DNA from: Rhizobium sp. Q54
GTDB lineage: Bacteria > Pseudomonadota > Alphaproteobacteria > UBA828
Reading direction: 5' to 3'
DNA: 44,189 nt
Assembly: GCA_945892755.1 (NCBI GenBank)
Contig: CAMDDO010000018.1
Span: 1 to 44,189, forward strand
The translations under genes were made by a program, and so were the position numbers. Below, in pieces: positions 1 to 8,341 of the stretch (positions are counted from its first letter, which is position 1; every line of letters starts with the position of its first letter). A model generated the notes under the pieces. The model made no database searches and was not told where the DNA came from. It worked only from the letters and a program-made list of their open reading frames with translations.

Positions 1-134
1 GCTTCCTGCAGGACCTCGGCATGACCGAGCCGACCTTCCTGAAGGAAGCAGGGGTCGACATGCGGAAGGAAGCGCCGGGCCGGCAATACCTGCCGCCTGA
101 CAATCCAAATTGGGCGGGGTTCTTCCCGAAATAG
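1..134 (+). CDS. Branched-chain/amide-type ABC transporter substrate-binding protein, C-terminal end (partial)
   Basis: Only the last 43 codons are inside the window; the reading frame starts at base 3 and stops with TAG at 132-134. The tail (DLGMTEPTFLKEAGV, then RQYLPPDNPNWAGFFPK) lines up with the tail of the complete binding protein at 20613-21887 (DLGFIEPWWLRTLGV, then RQFLPWDDPRYAKYKK), so this is a paralogue of the urea/amide/branched-chain class of periplasmic binding proteins. It would deliver its ligand to the permease encoded by the genes at 277-3791. The ligand cannot be told from the tail. It is separated from livH by 142 bases that hold a hairpin. Confidence 0.8.
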   Translation, partial: FLQDLGMTEPTFLKEAGVDMRKEAPGRQYLPPDNPNWAGFFPK

Positions 135-161
135 CGGGTCGACCAATCATGAAGCCAGGTC

Positions 162-193
162 GGGCCGGAGCGCGGTGTTCCCCGCTCCGGTCC
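162..193 (+). promoter_or_regulatory. Intercistronic GC-rich hairpin between binding protein and livH
   Basis: GGGCCGGAGCG (162-172) pairs with CGCTCCGGTCC (183-193): 11 base pairs including one G-U wobble, with a 10-base loop. No T-run follows, so full termination is unlikely. Such hairpins after a binding-protein gene are known in other ABC operons (malE-malF) to protect the upstream message and lower expression of the membrane genes. That role here is inferred. Confidence 0.55.
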
Positions 194-276
194 GATCCGG
201 TTCGCTTCACCTCGACGGTTCATTCCGGCTATCATTGAGCGTGAGGTAATCCCGAGACCCGTATGGCGGACGCTCG

Positions 277-1188
277 ATGGACACGTTTGCGCTGATCTTC
301 GGCTACGCCTATCAGTATTTCGACAATGTCGGCTTTCTGGTGTTATCCGCCAGCGGGCTGATCATCATTTTCGGCATGATGGGCGTCATCAACATGGCTC
401 ATGGCGAGCTCATGATGATCGGCGCCTATATCACCGCGTTCTCTTATTACGCCGGCGTGCCGGCTCCGATCGCGGTGATTTTTGCCGGCGTCGGCGCCGG
501 TCTCGTCGGCATGGTGCTCGAGCGCCTCGTTATCCGTTATTTCTATAAGCAGCTGCTTTCTTCTCTGGTCGTCACCTGGGGCCTCAGTCTGATGTTCAGC
601 CAGGGCTTCCTTCTGATCTTCGGGCCCTCGATCCTCAATCTGCCGACGCCCTTTGGCGGCTTTCCGATCAGCGAGCAGACCTTCGGCAGCTATCGCCTCG
701 TGCTTTTCGGCTGTGCCTTGGCGCTCGTCGCTGGCATATGGGCGCTATTCACTTTCACCCGCTTCGGCACGCAGGCGCGCGCCACCATGGAAGATCCCGC
801 CATGGCCGACGCGCTCGGCATCAACACGCGCCAAGTCTATTCGCTCACCTTCGGTCTCGGTTGCGCACTTGGTGGCATTGCGGGCGGCCTGTTCGCGATG
901 ACCGCGACGATCTCGCCGTTCTTCGGCGTCAATTACACGCCACTTGCGTTCATCACCGTCGTCATCGGCGGCGGCGCCAATGCGATCACCGGTCTGATCG
1001 CGAGCGCACTGGCGCTGGCCGGTGTACAAACGGTCGTGGTCAACGCGTTCAATCAATATGTCGGCTATATATCGATGATGGCGGCTGCCTTCTTGATCCT
1101 GCTCGCGCTGCCGCGCGGCATCTCCGACTATCTCGAACGGCGCAAACTTAGAGCCGTGCGCGCTTCGAGGCCCTCGCCTCATGGCTAA
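277..1188 (+). CDS. livH: Branched-chain amino acid/amide-type ABC transporter permease LivH (cassette 1)
   Basis: This 303-residue integral membrane protein is almost entirely hydrophobic. Its N-terminal half carries the LivH-type stretch IIIFGMMGVINMAHGELMMIG (about residues 29-49), typical of the LivH/UrtB permease family. It should pair with LivM (1181-2302) to form the inner-membrane channel. The ATG at 277 is preferred because the protein then begins MDTFALI, matching the start of its paralogue at 21973 (MDTLTFI). The 3' end overlaps livM by 8 bases, which suggests translational coupling. The family assignment is firm; the substrate is unknown and could be an amino acid, an amide or urea. 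Confidence 0.93.
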   Translation: MDTFALIFGYAYQYFDNVGFLVLSASGLIIIFGMMGVINMAHGELMMIGAYITAFSYYAGVPAPIAVIFAGVGAGLVGMVLERLVIRYFYKQLLSSLVVTWGLSLMFSQGFLLIFGPSILNLPTPFGGFPISEQTFGSYRLVLFGCALALVAGIWALFTFTRFGTQARATMEDPAMADALGINTRQVYSLTFGLGCALGGIAGGLFAMTATISPFFGVNYTPLAFITVVIGGGANAITGLIASALALAGVQTVVVNAFNQYVGYISMMAAAFLILLALPRGISDYLERRKLRAVRASRPSPHG

Positions 1189-2302
1189 CGCCGCCACGCG
1201 TCTCGATCGGTGGCTTGGGCCACTCAACGGACCGCAAACCATGGGCCGCGGCGTGCCGTTCTGGCTATGCTTCATCGCAGCGGTCGTCGTGCTCGCGATC
1301 GCGCCAAATTTCCTCTCACGCTACGATATCATCAACTTTTCGAATTTCCTGATCTCGGGCCTGCTCGCCCTTAGCCTCGGGCTGATCTGGGGCTATTGCG
1401 GAATCCTGAGCCTCGGCCAGGCCTCGTTCTTCGGGCTTGGCGGCTATGCCTATGGCGTCGTCGCGATGAATCTCCTGCGTGCCCACGGCAATACCGATGT
1501 TGCGTTTGTCGCCGGCATCCTGATTCCGGTCGCGTTCGCGGCAGTCATCGGCGCCATCTTGTTTTACGCGCGGCTGCGCGGGGTCTATGTCGCGATCTTG
1601 ATGCTGGTGATCTCGCTGGTCATTGGCACCTTCCTGCGCCAGACCGCCGACCCGAGCTATACGATCGGCGCCGCCTATCTGGGCGGCATGAATGGCCTGC
1701 GCCCGACCTCGCCCGATGATCCGCTGCTCCCTAGTTTGATTTTCGGTTTCGGCGATTGGGTTGCCGAGTTCGACGGCCGCAGCGTCTCGTTCTATCACCT
1801 TGTGCTTGCGATCGTGGTGGCTGTCTATCTAGGGCTGCGATGCGTCGTCAACTCGACCTATGGATTCCTTCTGGTCGGGGTTCGCGAGGAGCCGGAGCGG
1901 ACCGAAACGTTTGGTTATGACGTACGGCTTATTCAACTTTCGGTGTTTTGCTTGGCCGCCGCGATCGCCGGCCTCTCCGGCGTGCTCTATACGGCGTGGG
2001 GCACCTATATCCACCCCGACGGGTTTGGCGTGGCGCAGAATATCTTAGTGGTGATCTGGGTCGCGGTCGGCGGCCGCAAGGATCTTCTCGCGGCGCTTCT
2101 TGGCGCGCTCGTGCTCAACTGGATTTCTCTGCGCCTCGCGTCGGAGGGCGAGTTCGCGCTCCTCGTCATGGGCGCGATTCTGGTTGGCGTCATGCTGCTT
2201 GCGCCGGAGGGACTGGCGATCGCGATTGGAAATCGCCTTGGGCGCCTGTTTGGACACGGCGCGAAAGTGGGTCAGCCGGCCGTGCGCACGGAGGAAGGCT
2301 AG
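1181..2302 (+). CDS. livM: Branched-chain amino acid/amide-type ABC transporter permease LivM (cassette 1)
   Basis: This 373-residue membrane protein is the second permease subunit. The segment LIWGYCGILSLGQASFFGLGG (about residues 68-88) and the following YAYGV are typical of LivM/UrtC proteins. A short hydrophilic N-terminus (LDRWLGPLNGP) is shared with the paralogue at 22869. The ATG at 1181 lies inside the last codons of livH (8-base overlap). The stop codon overlaps by one base the GTG proposed as the start of livG. It should form a heterodimeric channel with LivH and be energised by LivG and LivF. It looks complete for the family. Confidence 0.93.
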   Translation: MANAATRLDRWLGPLNGPQTMGRGVPFWLCFIAAVVVLAIAPNFLSRYDIINFSNFLISGLLALSLGLIWGYCGILSLGQASFFGLGGYAYGVVAMNLLRAHGNTDVAFVAGILIPVAFAAVIGAILFYARLRGVYVAILMLVISLVIGTFLRQTADPSYTIGAAYLGGMNGLRPTSPDDPLLPSLIFGFGDWVAEFDGRSVSFYHLVLAIVVAVYLGLRCVVNSTYGFLLVGVREEPERTETFGYDVRLIQLSVFCLAAAIAGLSGVLYTAWGTYIHPDGFGVAQNILVVIWVAVGGRKDLLAALLGALVLNWISLRLASEGEFALLVMGAILVGVMLLAPEGLAIAIGNRLGRLFGHGAKVGQPAVRTEEG

Positions 2303-3048
2303 TGGGCGCGCCGGCTACCAAACTGGCCGTGGCCGGGACCATGATCCTGGAGACGCGCGGGCTGATGAAAACCTATGGCGGTGTCGCTGCGCTTCAAGGC
2401 GTCGATTTCGCACTGAAGACCGGCGAGCTTCACTGCATCATCGGCCCGAACGGCGCGGGTAAGAGCACGTTCTTCAAATTGCTCATGGGGATTGAACGTC
2501 CGAGCGCGGGGCAGATCGTCTTCAAGGGCCGCGATATCACGCGCCTTCAAGCGCATGAGCGGGCACGCCTTGGCATCACGGTCAAGTTCCAAAGCATGCG
2601 CGTCTATCAGGACTTGCCGGTCTATCACAATCTGTTCATTCCACTGCGCCGCCATCACCGCGCGCGTGAAATTCCAGCCGTGGTGGAGCGCTTGCTGGCC
2701 GACGTGCATCTGTCGGGGACTGGCGAAGAATATGTGCGCAATTTGTCGCATGGCCAGCAGCAATGGCTGGCGATTGCGATGGCGGTCGCGGCCGAGCCCG
2801 AGGTGCTTTTGCTCGACGAGCCGACCGCCGGCATGTCAGCGGAAGAGACCACGGCGACGGCCCGCATCGTCAAGCGGCTCAACGGGCAGGGCACTTCGAT
2901 CATCGTGATCGAGCATGACATGGCCTTCATTCGCGACCTCGATTCGATGACTTCGGTTTTGCACTATGGCGCGCTGTTCGCGCAGGGTGCGTTCAAGGAC
3001 ATCGAGGCAAGCGTGGAGGTCCAGCGCATCTATTTGGGGACGCTGTGA
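2302..3048 (+). CDS. livG: ABC transporter ATP-binding protein LivG (cassette 1)
   Basis: This is one of the two ATPase subunits of the importer. Counting from the GTG at 2302 (248 residues), the Walker A motif GPNGAGKS is at about 48-55, the LSHGQ signature at 148-152 and the Walker B LLLDEP at 169-174, followed by TAGM as in LivG/UrtD proteins. The GTG start is chosen because a GGAGGAAGG ribosome-binding site ends about four bases upstream and the start overlaps the livM stop codon. An ATG at 2341 would give 235 residues but has no comparable site. The stop overlaps the start of livF. It acts on the cytoplasmic face of LivHM. Confidence 0.92.
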   Translation: MGAPATKLAVAGTMILETRGLMKTYGGVAALQGVDFALKTGELHCIIGPNGAGKSTFFKLLMGIERPSAGQIVFKGRDITRLQAHERARLGITVKFQSMRVYQDLPVYHNLFIPLRRHHRAREIPAVVERLLADVHLSGTGEEYVRNLSHGQQQWLAIAMAVAAEPEVLLLDEPTAGMSAEETTATARIVKRLNGQGTSIIVIEHDMAFIRDLDSMTSVLHYGALFAQGAFKDIEASVEVQRIYLGTL

Positions 3049-3791
3049 TGATGGCGAGTGACGCGCCGGCGACCTCAGCCCGAATGGCCGGGACGGTGCT
3101 TTCGGTAGAGGCACTTTGCGCCGGGTATGGCCGCGTGCGAATCATCCAAGGCGTGACGCTGGATGTGAAGAACGGTGAAATACTCGCCATCATCGGGCGC
3201 AACGGCGTCGGCAAATCGACGTTCCTGAAAACGCTCATCGGTGCGATCTCGCCCATGAGCGGGCGGATCGGCTTCAAGGATCAGGACATTTCAGTGATGC
3301 CGCCATCGCGCCGCGCACGCCTCGGCATCGGCTATGTACCGCAGGGGCGCGGCATCTTCGCGCGCATGAGCGTGGCCGACAATCTTCTCATGGGTGAGCG
3401 AGTCGGCGGCAAAGGCGTGCCAAATTACGAGCGCGTCTTTCAGTTTTTCCCGATCCTGAAGGAGCGGCTCGGCCAGAAGGCCGGCTCGCTCTCTGGCGGC
3501 GAGCAACAGCAGCTGTCGATCGGGCGGATTTTGGTCGGGCATCCCGAGCTCATCCTATTGGACGAACCCTCGGAGGGCATCCAGCCCAACATTGTTCAGG
3601 CAATCGGCCGCATCATTCGACGCCTGCGCGATGAAGCGCAATTGACCGTCGTCATGGTCGAACAGAATCTCGATCTGATTCAGGCCACTGCCGACCGGTG
3701 CATCGTCATCGACAAAGGCCTCGTCGTCGCCGAGATTTCCCCGAGCGATCTCGCTAATTCCGAATCCGCGCGGCGCTATTTGGCCTTGTAA
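3048..3791 (+). CDS. livF: ABC transporter ATP-binding protein LivF (cassette 1)
   Basis: This is the second ATPase subunit, 247 residues from the ATG at 3048, which overlaps the livG stop (TGATG). A GTG at 3045 and another ATG at 3051 are equally in frame, so the start is uncertain by one codon either way. Walker A GRNGVGKST lies at about 50-58, YVPQGRGIF at 96-104 (typical of LivF/UrtE), the signature LSGGE at 148-152 and Walker B LILLDEPSEGIQP at 168-180. The first 16 residues before the ABC fold are a non-conserved extension compared with the paralogue at 25759. It is the last gene of cassette 1, and the next gene points towards it. Confidence 0.92.
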   Translation: MMASDAPATSARMAGTVLSVEALCAGYGRVRIIQGVTLDVKNGEILAIIGRNGVGKSTFLKTLIGAISPMSGRIGFKDQDISVMPPSRRARLGIGYVPQGRGIFARMSVADNLLMGERVGGKGVPNYERVFQFFPILKERLGQKAGSLSGGEQQQLSIGRILVGHPELILLDEPSEGIQPNIVQAIGRIIRRLRDEAQLTVVMVEQNLDLIQATADRCIVIDKGLVVAEISPSDLANSESARRYLAL

Positions 3792-3803
3792 AGCCTCACG
3801 CCG

Positions 3804-3818
3804 CTAGAGCATGTTCCG
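3804..3818. repeat. 15-base motif, copy 1 (partner at 20239-20253)
   Basis: CTAGAGCATGTTCCG lies in the 153-base gap between the convergent livF and SDR genes. Its reverse complement matches the sequence at 20239-20253 at 14 of 15 bases. Similar GAGCATG-type intergenic repeats are common in Hyphomicrobiales genomes. No hairpin with a T-run is seen around this copy. Confidence 0.4.
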
Positions 3819-3944
3819 AGCAAATCAAACCAGTTGCGTTGCGCCGTGGCGAGGTGATTCGCCTGGCGCGACGCCTCGTGCTCCTCTCGCATACGACTCT
3901 GCTGGTCCAGAGCCTCGGCGTATTTCTTTGGTTTCGGCGGCGCG

Positions 3945-4718
3945 CTATTGGGCGACAAAACCGCCGTCGGCGGAAAGAACCCCGCCGGTCACGAATGAGG
4001 CCGCATCGGAGCAGAGCCAGACGATCGCCTCGGCGATCTCCTCCGGTCGGCCGAGGCGCGCCATCGGCACGCGCGCTTTGACCGAGACCATCAACTGATC
4101 GCCCAATTGGGGTTGAGCGCGCACGATCTTGTCGATCATCGGTGTGTCGATCGGCCCTGGGCAAACCGCGTTCACGCGAATTCCCGCGGTCGTATATTCG
4201 AGCGCGGCGGTTTTGGTCAGCCCGATCACGCCGTGTTTCGCCGCCGAATAGGCTGGCATGCCGCTCGACCCGACCAAGCCGAAATTCGACGAAACATTGA
4301 CGATCGCGCCGCCGCCTTGCTTCGACATTTGCGCGATCTCGTATTTCAGGCAGAGAAAAACGCCTTTGAGATTGATCGCGATGGTGCGGTCCCAATTGGC
4401 CTCGCTGCACGCCGCGGTCGGTCCGAGATCACCCTGGATCCCGGCATTGTTCACCGCACAATCGAGCCGGCCATATTTCAGGATCGTTCGCTCGGTCAGT
4501 GCGGCGACGGCATCGGCGCGTGAAACGTCGGTCGCGATGAAAATCGCGTCACCACCCGCGTGTTGGATGGATTGAACCGTCTCGGCACCCGCTTCGGCGT
4601 CGACATCGGCGAGCACCAGCTTGGCCCCGCGCCGGGCGAACAGAAGCGCGGCCGCCTGGCCGATTCCCGAGGCGCCACCGGTGACGAGCGCGACCTTGCC
4701 GTTCAATGGGTCGGACAT
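3945..4718 (-). CDS. SDR-family NAD(P)-dependent oxidoreductase
   Basis: This 257-residue classical short-chain dehydrogenase has the Rossmann motif TGGASGIG at 13-20, NNAG at 90-93 and the catalytic Ser144, Tyr157 and Lys161 (YSAAK). The acidic residue after the second strand (ADVD, 37-40) suggests NAD+ preference. It is the last gene of a four-gene leftward set (6758-7816, 5570-6745, 4788-5561, then this one after a 69-base gap), so it probably oxidises or reduces a sugar-derived alcohol or keto group in the same pathway. The subfamily (glucose 1-dehydrogenase-like versus 3-oxoacyl reductase-like) cannot be fixed from sequence reading alone. The ATG at 4718 follows an AGGGAACTCC-like purine stretch. 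Confidence 0.88.
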   Translation of the reverse strand: MSDPLNGKVALVTGGASGIGQAAALLFARRGAKLVLADVDAEAGAETVQSIQHAGGDAIFIATDVSRADAVAALTERTILKYGRLDCAVNNAGIQGDLGPTAACSEANWDRTIAINLKGVFLCLKYEIAQMSKQGGGAIVNVSSNFGLVGSSGMPAYSAAKHGVIGLTKTAALEYTTAGIRVNAVCPGPIDTPMIDKIVRAQPQLGDQLMVSVKARVPMARLGRPEEIAEAIVWLCSDAASFVTGGVLSADGGFVAQ

Positions 4719-4787
4719 GGAGTTCCCTCTTTTTTGCTTCTAAGTCGACCGCGCCGGCTCGCTGGTGAGCGTTGGGTCTCCCCGGTG

Positions 4788-5561
4788 TCAGGACCAACCC
4801 GCGTCGACAACGTAGCTTTGCGCGGTACACATCGCGCTGTCATCGGCGGCAAAGAACAGCACCGCGCGCGCCAAATCGGCGGGCATTAAATGTCGTTTTA
4901 AGCATTGGCTGTTCATCATCTCGGCTTCCGACTCCGGCGTCAGCCAGAGCGTCTTTTGCCGCTCAGTCATCACCCAGCCAGGCATGATCATGTTGACCCG
5001 GATGTTCTCGGGCCCCAGGTCGGTCGCGAGCGAGCGCGTCAGGCCCCAGACGGCGGCTTTGGCCAGCGAATAACACGCCATGCCGCCCTGGCCGATGACA
5101 TATGTGATCGACCCCATATTGATGATCGAGCCGCCGCCGGCCTCGGCCATGGCCTTGCGCACGGCCTGCGCCGCGAACAATTGATGGCGCACATTCACCG
5201 CGACGCGCTCGTCGAAATAGGCCGGCGTTATGTCGTCGAACGCATGACGATCGTCATTCGCGGCGTTGTTGACGAGCACGCGGATCGGGCCGTCCTGCGC
5301 GATCACGCTCGCAACGGCGCAGCGCAATGCCTCGATGTCCTTGAGATCGCATTGCATGAAGCGCGGTCGGGCATGGCCCTTCGCCTCAATTTCGTGCACG
5401 AGCGAAGTCGAGGGCGCCGCGCCGATATCGACGAATGAAACGCGCGCACCTTGGGCGCAGAAATGCTCGACGATCGAAGCCCCGATGCCCGAGCCGCCAC
5501 CGGTGACGAACACCACGCGATCGCGCAAGCTTGGATAGATGGCATATTGGTTGGCGGTCAT
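4788..5561 (-). CDS. SDR oxidoreductase resembling Caulobacter D-xylose 1-dehydrogenase (XylB-like sugar dehydrogenase)
   Basis: This 257-residue SDR starts at the ATG at 5561; the open frame extends further upstream but runs into the preceding gene. TGGGSGIG is at 20-27, NNAANDDRH at 98-106, and Ser151, Tyr164 and Lys168 form the catalytic set. Several stretches recall Caulobacter crescentus XylB, which makes D-xylonolactone: IYPSL near the N-terminus, NDDRH after the NNA motif, an AQCLKGR-like segment (here SQCLKRH) and the C-terminal VDAGW. This supports oxidation of an aldose at C1 to a lactone. It lies 8 bases after the Gfo/Idh/MocA gene in a leftward operon. Family confidence is high; the actual sugar is unknown. 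Confidence 0.85.
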   Translation of the reverse strand: MTANQYAIYPSLRDRVVFVTGGGSGIGASIVEHFCAQGARVSFVDIGAAPSTSLVHEIEAKGHARPRFMQCDLKDIEALRCAVASVIAQDGPIRVLVNNAANDDRHAFDDITPAYFDERVAVNVRHQLFAAQAVRKAMAEAGGGSIINMGSITYVIGQGGMACYSLAKAAVWGLTRSLATDLGPENIRVNMIMPGWVMTERQKTLWLTPESEAEMMNSQCLKRHLMPADLARAVLFFAADDSAMCTAQSYVVDAGWS

Positions 5562-5569
5562 GCCGGCAC

Positions 5570-6745
5570 CTAGAACGCCACCCAGGCGCTGTTGTTCATG
5601 CCTGATTCGACCGCGCGCGCGAGGAAGCGCACGCCATCGACGCCGTCGGCGACGCCTGGTGTGAGGAGGGCCATCGGGTCGGGCTTGCGTTTTTCGATCC
5701 GCGCGGTCAGGCGTTCGGCGAAATCGCGATAGAGTTGCGCGAAGCCTTCGAGATAGCCCTCGGGATGCCCGGGCGGCGTACGGGTCGCGGCATTGGCTGC
5801 CGCGCCAAGCCCAGCGCCACCCCGCGTTAGAATCCGCGGCTGCTCGCCGAGCGGCGAGTGGATCAGCAAATTTGGGTTCTCCTGCGCCCATTCGAGGCCG
5901 CCGATTCCGCCATAGAAACGAACCTTGAACGCGTTGGCGTTGCCGGGCGCGCATTGGCTCGCCCAAATCAGGCCGCGCGCGCCGCCCTTGAAACGCACCA
6001 TGACGTGTGCGTTGTCATCGACACGGCGGCCTTCGACGAAGCGATGCAAATCGGCCGCGATCGCTTCGGGCTCGAGACCGGTGACGAAGCGGATCAGATT
6101 ATAGGCGTGGGTGCCGAGATCGCCGAGGCTGCCGACCGGGCCGCTCTGCGCCGGATCGGTGCGCCATAGCGCCTGTTTCTGGCCGCTGGCCTCGAGCTTG
6201 GTCGAGAGCCAATCCTGGGGATATTCCGCCTGGATCACACGCAATTCTCCAAGTGCACCCGCGCGCACCATGTCGCGCGCCTGCCGGACCAGCGGATAGC
6301 CGGTGTAATTGTGCGTCAGGCAGAATTCGAGCCCGGTCTTCTCGACCAAGGCGGCGAGGGCCTCGGCGTCGGTCAAATTGGTGGTCAGCGGCTTATCGCA
6401 GATGACATGAATGCCGGCCTCGAGAAAGGCCCTGGCGGCCGGGAAATGCACATGGTTCGGCGTCACGATGGTGACGACGTCGATGCCATCGCGGCGTGCC
6501 GCTTCGCGCTTGGCCATCTCGGCGAAGCTGTCATAGGCGCGCTCGGGTGCGACCAGCAGGCCAGCGGCGGAGCTTCGGCTAAGCGCCGGATCGGACGAGA
6601 ACGCGCCGGCGACCAATTCATAGCGATCGTCGATCCGTGAGGCGATGCGATGCACGCCGCCGATGAACGCTCCTTCACCGCCGCCGACCATGCCAAGACG
6701 CAATCGGCGCGGCGCACTTTTTAGTTTCTCACCTTCGATCGCCAT
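5570..6745 (-). CDS. Gfo/Idh/MocA-family oxidoreductase
   Basis: This 391-residue NAD(P)-dependent sugar/inositol oxidoreductase has a dinucleotide-binding N-terminal Rossmann fold with GMVGGGEGAFIG at 18-29. The family's catalytic Lys lies in CDKPL (Lys118), and Asp209 and His213 occur in the GDLGTHAYNL segment that usually completes the active site. It ends 8 bases before the XylB-like gene and begins 12 bases after the TIM-barrel gene, so all three are likely co-transcribed. Members of this family oxidise sugars, inositols or sugar acids; D-apiose dehydrogenase is one described member. That makes it a second candidate for the sugar-oxidising step. No strong ribosome-binding site is visible before the ATG at 6745. 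Confidence 0.9.
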   Translation of the reverse strand: MAIEGEKLKSAPRRLRLGMVGGGEGAFIGGVHRIASRIDDRYELVAGAFSSDPALSRSSAAGLLVAPERAYDSFAEMAKREAARRDGIDVVTIVTPNHVHFPAARAFLEAGIHVICDKPLTTNLTDAEALAALVEKTGLEFCLTHNYTGYPLVRQARDMVRAGALGELRVIQAEYPQDWLSTKLEASGQKQALWRTDPAQSGPVGSLGDLGTHAYNLIRFVTGLEPEAIAADLHRFVEGRRVDDNAHVMVRFKGGARGLIWASQCAPGNANAFKVRFYGGIGGLEWAQENPNLLIHSPLGEQPRILTRGGAGLGAAANAATRTPPGHPEGYLEGFAQLYRDFAERLTARIEKRKPDPMALLTPGVADGVDGVRFLARAVESGMNNSAWVAF

Positions 6746-6757
6746 GGCACGCCGCGC

Positions 6758-7816
6758 TCAGCTCGCGATGCCGAGGATGCGGCGATTGGCGGCTTCATCG
6801 GTGCCCGCGCCGGCGAAATCATCGAACGCCTTTTCGGTGACTCGGATGATGTGGTCACGAATGAAGGGTGCGCCTTCCGCCGCGCCATCTTCAGGGTGTT
6901 TGATGCAGCATTCCCATTCAAGCACGGCCCAGCCGTCGTAATCGTACGCGGCCAGCTTGGAAAAGATTGCGCCAAAATCGACCTGGCCGTCGCCGAGCGA
7001 GCGGAAGCGCCCGGCGCGGTTGAGCCAAGGTTGATAGCCGGAGTAGACGCCCTGTTTCGCGGTTGGGTTGAACTCGGCGTCTTTGACGTGAAACACCTTG
7101 ATGCGTTCGGCATAGGCGTCGATGAAACCGAGATAGTCGAGCTGTTGGAGCAACAAATGGCTCGGGTCGTAGAGGATGTTGCAGCGCGGGTGATTGTTGA
7201 CGCGCGCGAGAAACATTTCGAACGTCACGCCGTCATAGAGATCCTCACCCGGATGAATCTCGAAACAGACATTCACACCGGCTCTGTCGAATTCATCAAG
7301 AATCGGGCGCCACAGCCGAGCCAGCTCATCGAACGCGGTCTCGATCAGGCCGGCCGGCCGTTGCGGCCAGGGATAGACATAGGGCCAAGCCAGCGCGCCG
7401 GGGAAGCTCGCGTGATTGAGCAGGCCGAGATTCTGCGAGGCCTTGGCGGCTTTCTGGACCTGATCGATTGCCCAAGCTTGACGCGCTTTAGGTTTGCCGC
7501 GCAACTCGGGCGGCGCGAAGCCATCGAACATCGCGTCATAGGCCGGGTGCACGGCGACAAGCTGACCTTGCAAATGGGTCGAAAGCTCAGTGATCGCGAT
7601 GCCGTGTTCGGCGAGCGTGCCCTTGACCTCATCGCAATAGGTCTTGCTCGTCGCGGCCTTGTCGAGATCGATCAGGCGCTTGTCCCAACTCGGCACCTGG
7701 ACGCCCTTGAAGCCCAATTTGGCGGCCCATTGGCCGATAGTGCCGAGTGCGTTGAACGGCGCCTCATCACCGGCGAATTGCGCCAAGAAGATCGCCGGTC
7801 CTTTGATCGTTTTCAT
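6758..7816 (-). CDS. Sugar phosphate isomerase/epimerase-family TIM-barrel protein
   Basis: This 352-residue xylose-isomerase-like TIM barrel has the expected four metal-ligand positions: Glu186 (FEIHPGED), Asp217 (YDPSH), His243 (FHVKD) and Glu300 (VLEWE). It is longer than the usual 270-300 residues because of an insert around NPTAKQGVYSGYQPWLNR (250-267). Family members isomerise or epimerise sugars and some decarboxylate 3-oxo sugar acids (for example OiaC in D-apionate catabolism). The exact reaction here is open. It is the first gene of the leftward operon and diverges from the aldolase gene at 8342 across a 525-base control region. The ATG at 7816 is preceded by a GAGGGAAACAC stretch that can serve as ribosome-binding site. 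Confidence 0.88.
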   Translation of the reverse strand: MKTIKGPAIFLAQFAGDEAPFNALGTIGQWAAKLGFKGVQVPSWDKRLIDLDKAATSKTYCDEVKGTLAEHGIAITELSTHLQGQLVAVHPAYDAMFDGFAPPELRGKPKARQAWAIDQVQKAAKASQNLGLLNHASFPGALAWPYVYPWPQRPAGLIETAFDELARLWRPILDEFDRAGVNVCFEIHPGEDLYDGVTFEMFLARVNNHPRCNILYDPSHLLLQQLDYLGFIDAYAERIKVFHVKDAEFNPTAKQGVYSGYQPWLNRAGRFRSLGDGQVDFGAIFSKLAAYDYDGWAVLEWECCIKHPEDGAAEGAPFIRDHIIRVTEKAFDDFAGAGTDEAANRRILGIAS

Positions 7817-8341
7817 GTGTTTCCCTCGGGCGCGGTTGGTTTTTCAGCCTGTGGCTCCATTGAGTAAAGACGATCGAGACGGGCCTGACAACGCGTCGCT
7901 GGAAATCGGTCAAGGGGATGCCACCGCGCTGCTTCCGGATGAGCGTGGGGCCGAACGTCATCGGGCTCTGATCTGACCGAAGCTTCCCTTGTCAATGGAC
8001 CTTTGACACGCCGACATCTTTTGTCGAGCCTCTTCAAGGCCGCTGAACCAGGGCTGACAGAGGCATTCAACCCGGCAGCGATCACCATGGCTGCATTATG
8101 CTGGACTCGGACCCTGGTCCCTGCAAGATTTTCGGCGGCCGCTGATCTATGATAGGCGCCGGCCGGCCATTGGGGCGATCGCTTCGGGCGATTGGGATCG
8201 ATCGGCGAATGCGCTGCGCGACCGCGCGGCGGGCGTGGCGAGAACCTGGCGGGCGGCCCGCATCGACAGGAAGATCGGCGGGGGACAACCATTCTAGTCG
8301 GCGAGATCACGACGAAGTGACAGGCCGGGGAGGGGTGCTGG
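7817..8341. other. Divergent intergenic control region of the sugar block
   Basis: This 525-base gap separates the leftward operon (6758-7816) from the rightward operon (8342 onwards) and should hold both promoters. It contains the dyad TGTCAA-7-TTGACA (7990-8008) and a GGACC-CT-GGTCC dyad (8109-8120). It ends with a GGGGAGGGG purine stretch that is the likely ribosome-binding site for the GTG at 8342. Open frames cross it, but none has recognisable protein features. No confident -35/-10 pair was identified. Confidence 0.6.
7990..8008. promoter_or_regulatory. Putative operator: TGTCAA-N7-TTGACA inverted repeat
   Basis: Two perfect 6-base arms, TGTCAA (7990-7995) and TTGACA (8003-8008), are separated by 7 bases in the divergent control region. 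The right arm also equals the sigma-70 -35 consensus, but no good -10 hexamer lies 16-18 bases beyond it. The symmetry suits a dimeric regulator binding between the two operons. No regulator gene lies nearby. Confidence 0.35.

Noticed and set aside
1948-2301. Upstream extension of livG inside livM
   Set aside because: The open frame overlaps livM by over 350 bases with no ABC homology; the GTG at 2302 has a strong ribosome-binding site.
3792-3944. Possible insertion-sequence or tRNA scar at the left border of the sugar block
   Set aside because: No transposase fragment, terminal inverted repeats, target duplication or tRNA-like fold was seen; only the 15-base motif is present.
8003-8031. Sigma-70 promoter based on TTGACA at 8003-8008
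   Set aside because: No acceptable -10 hexamer lies 16-18 bases downstream; the hexamer is better explained as one arm of the dyad.
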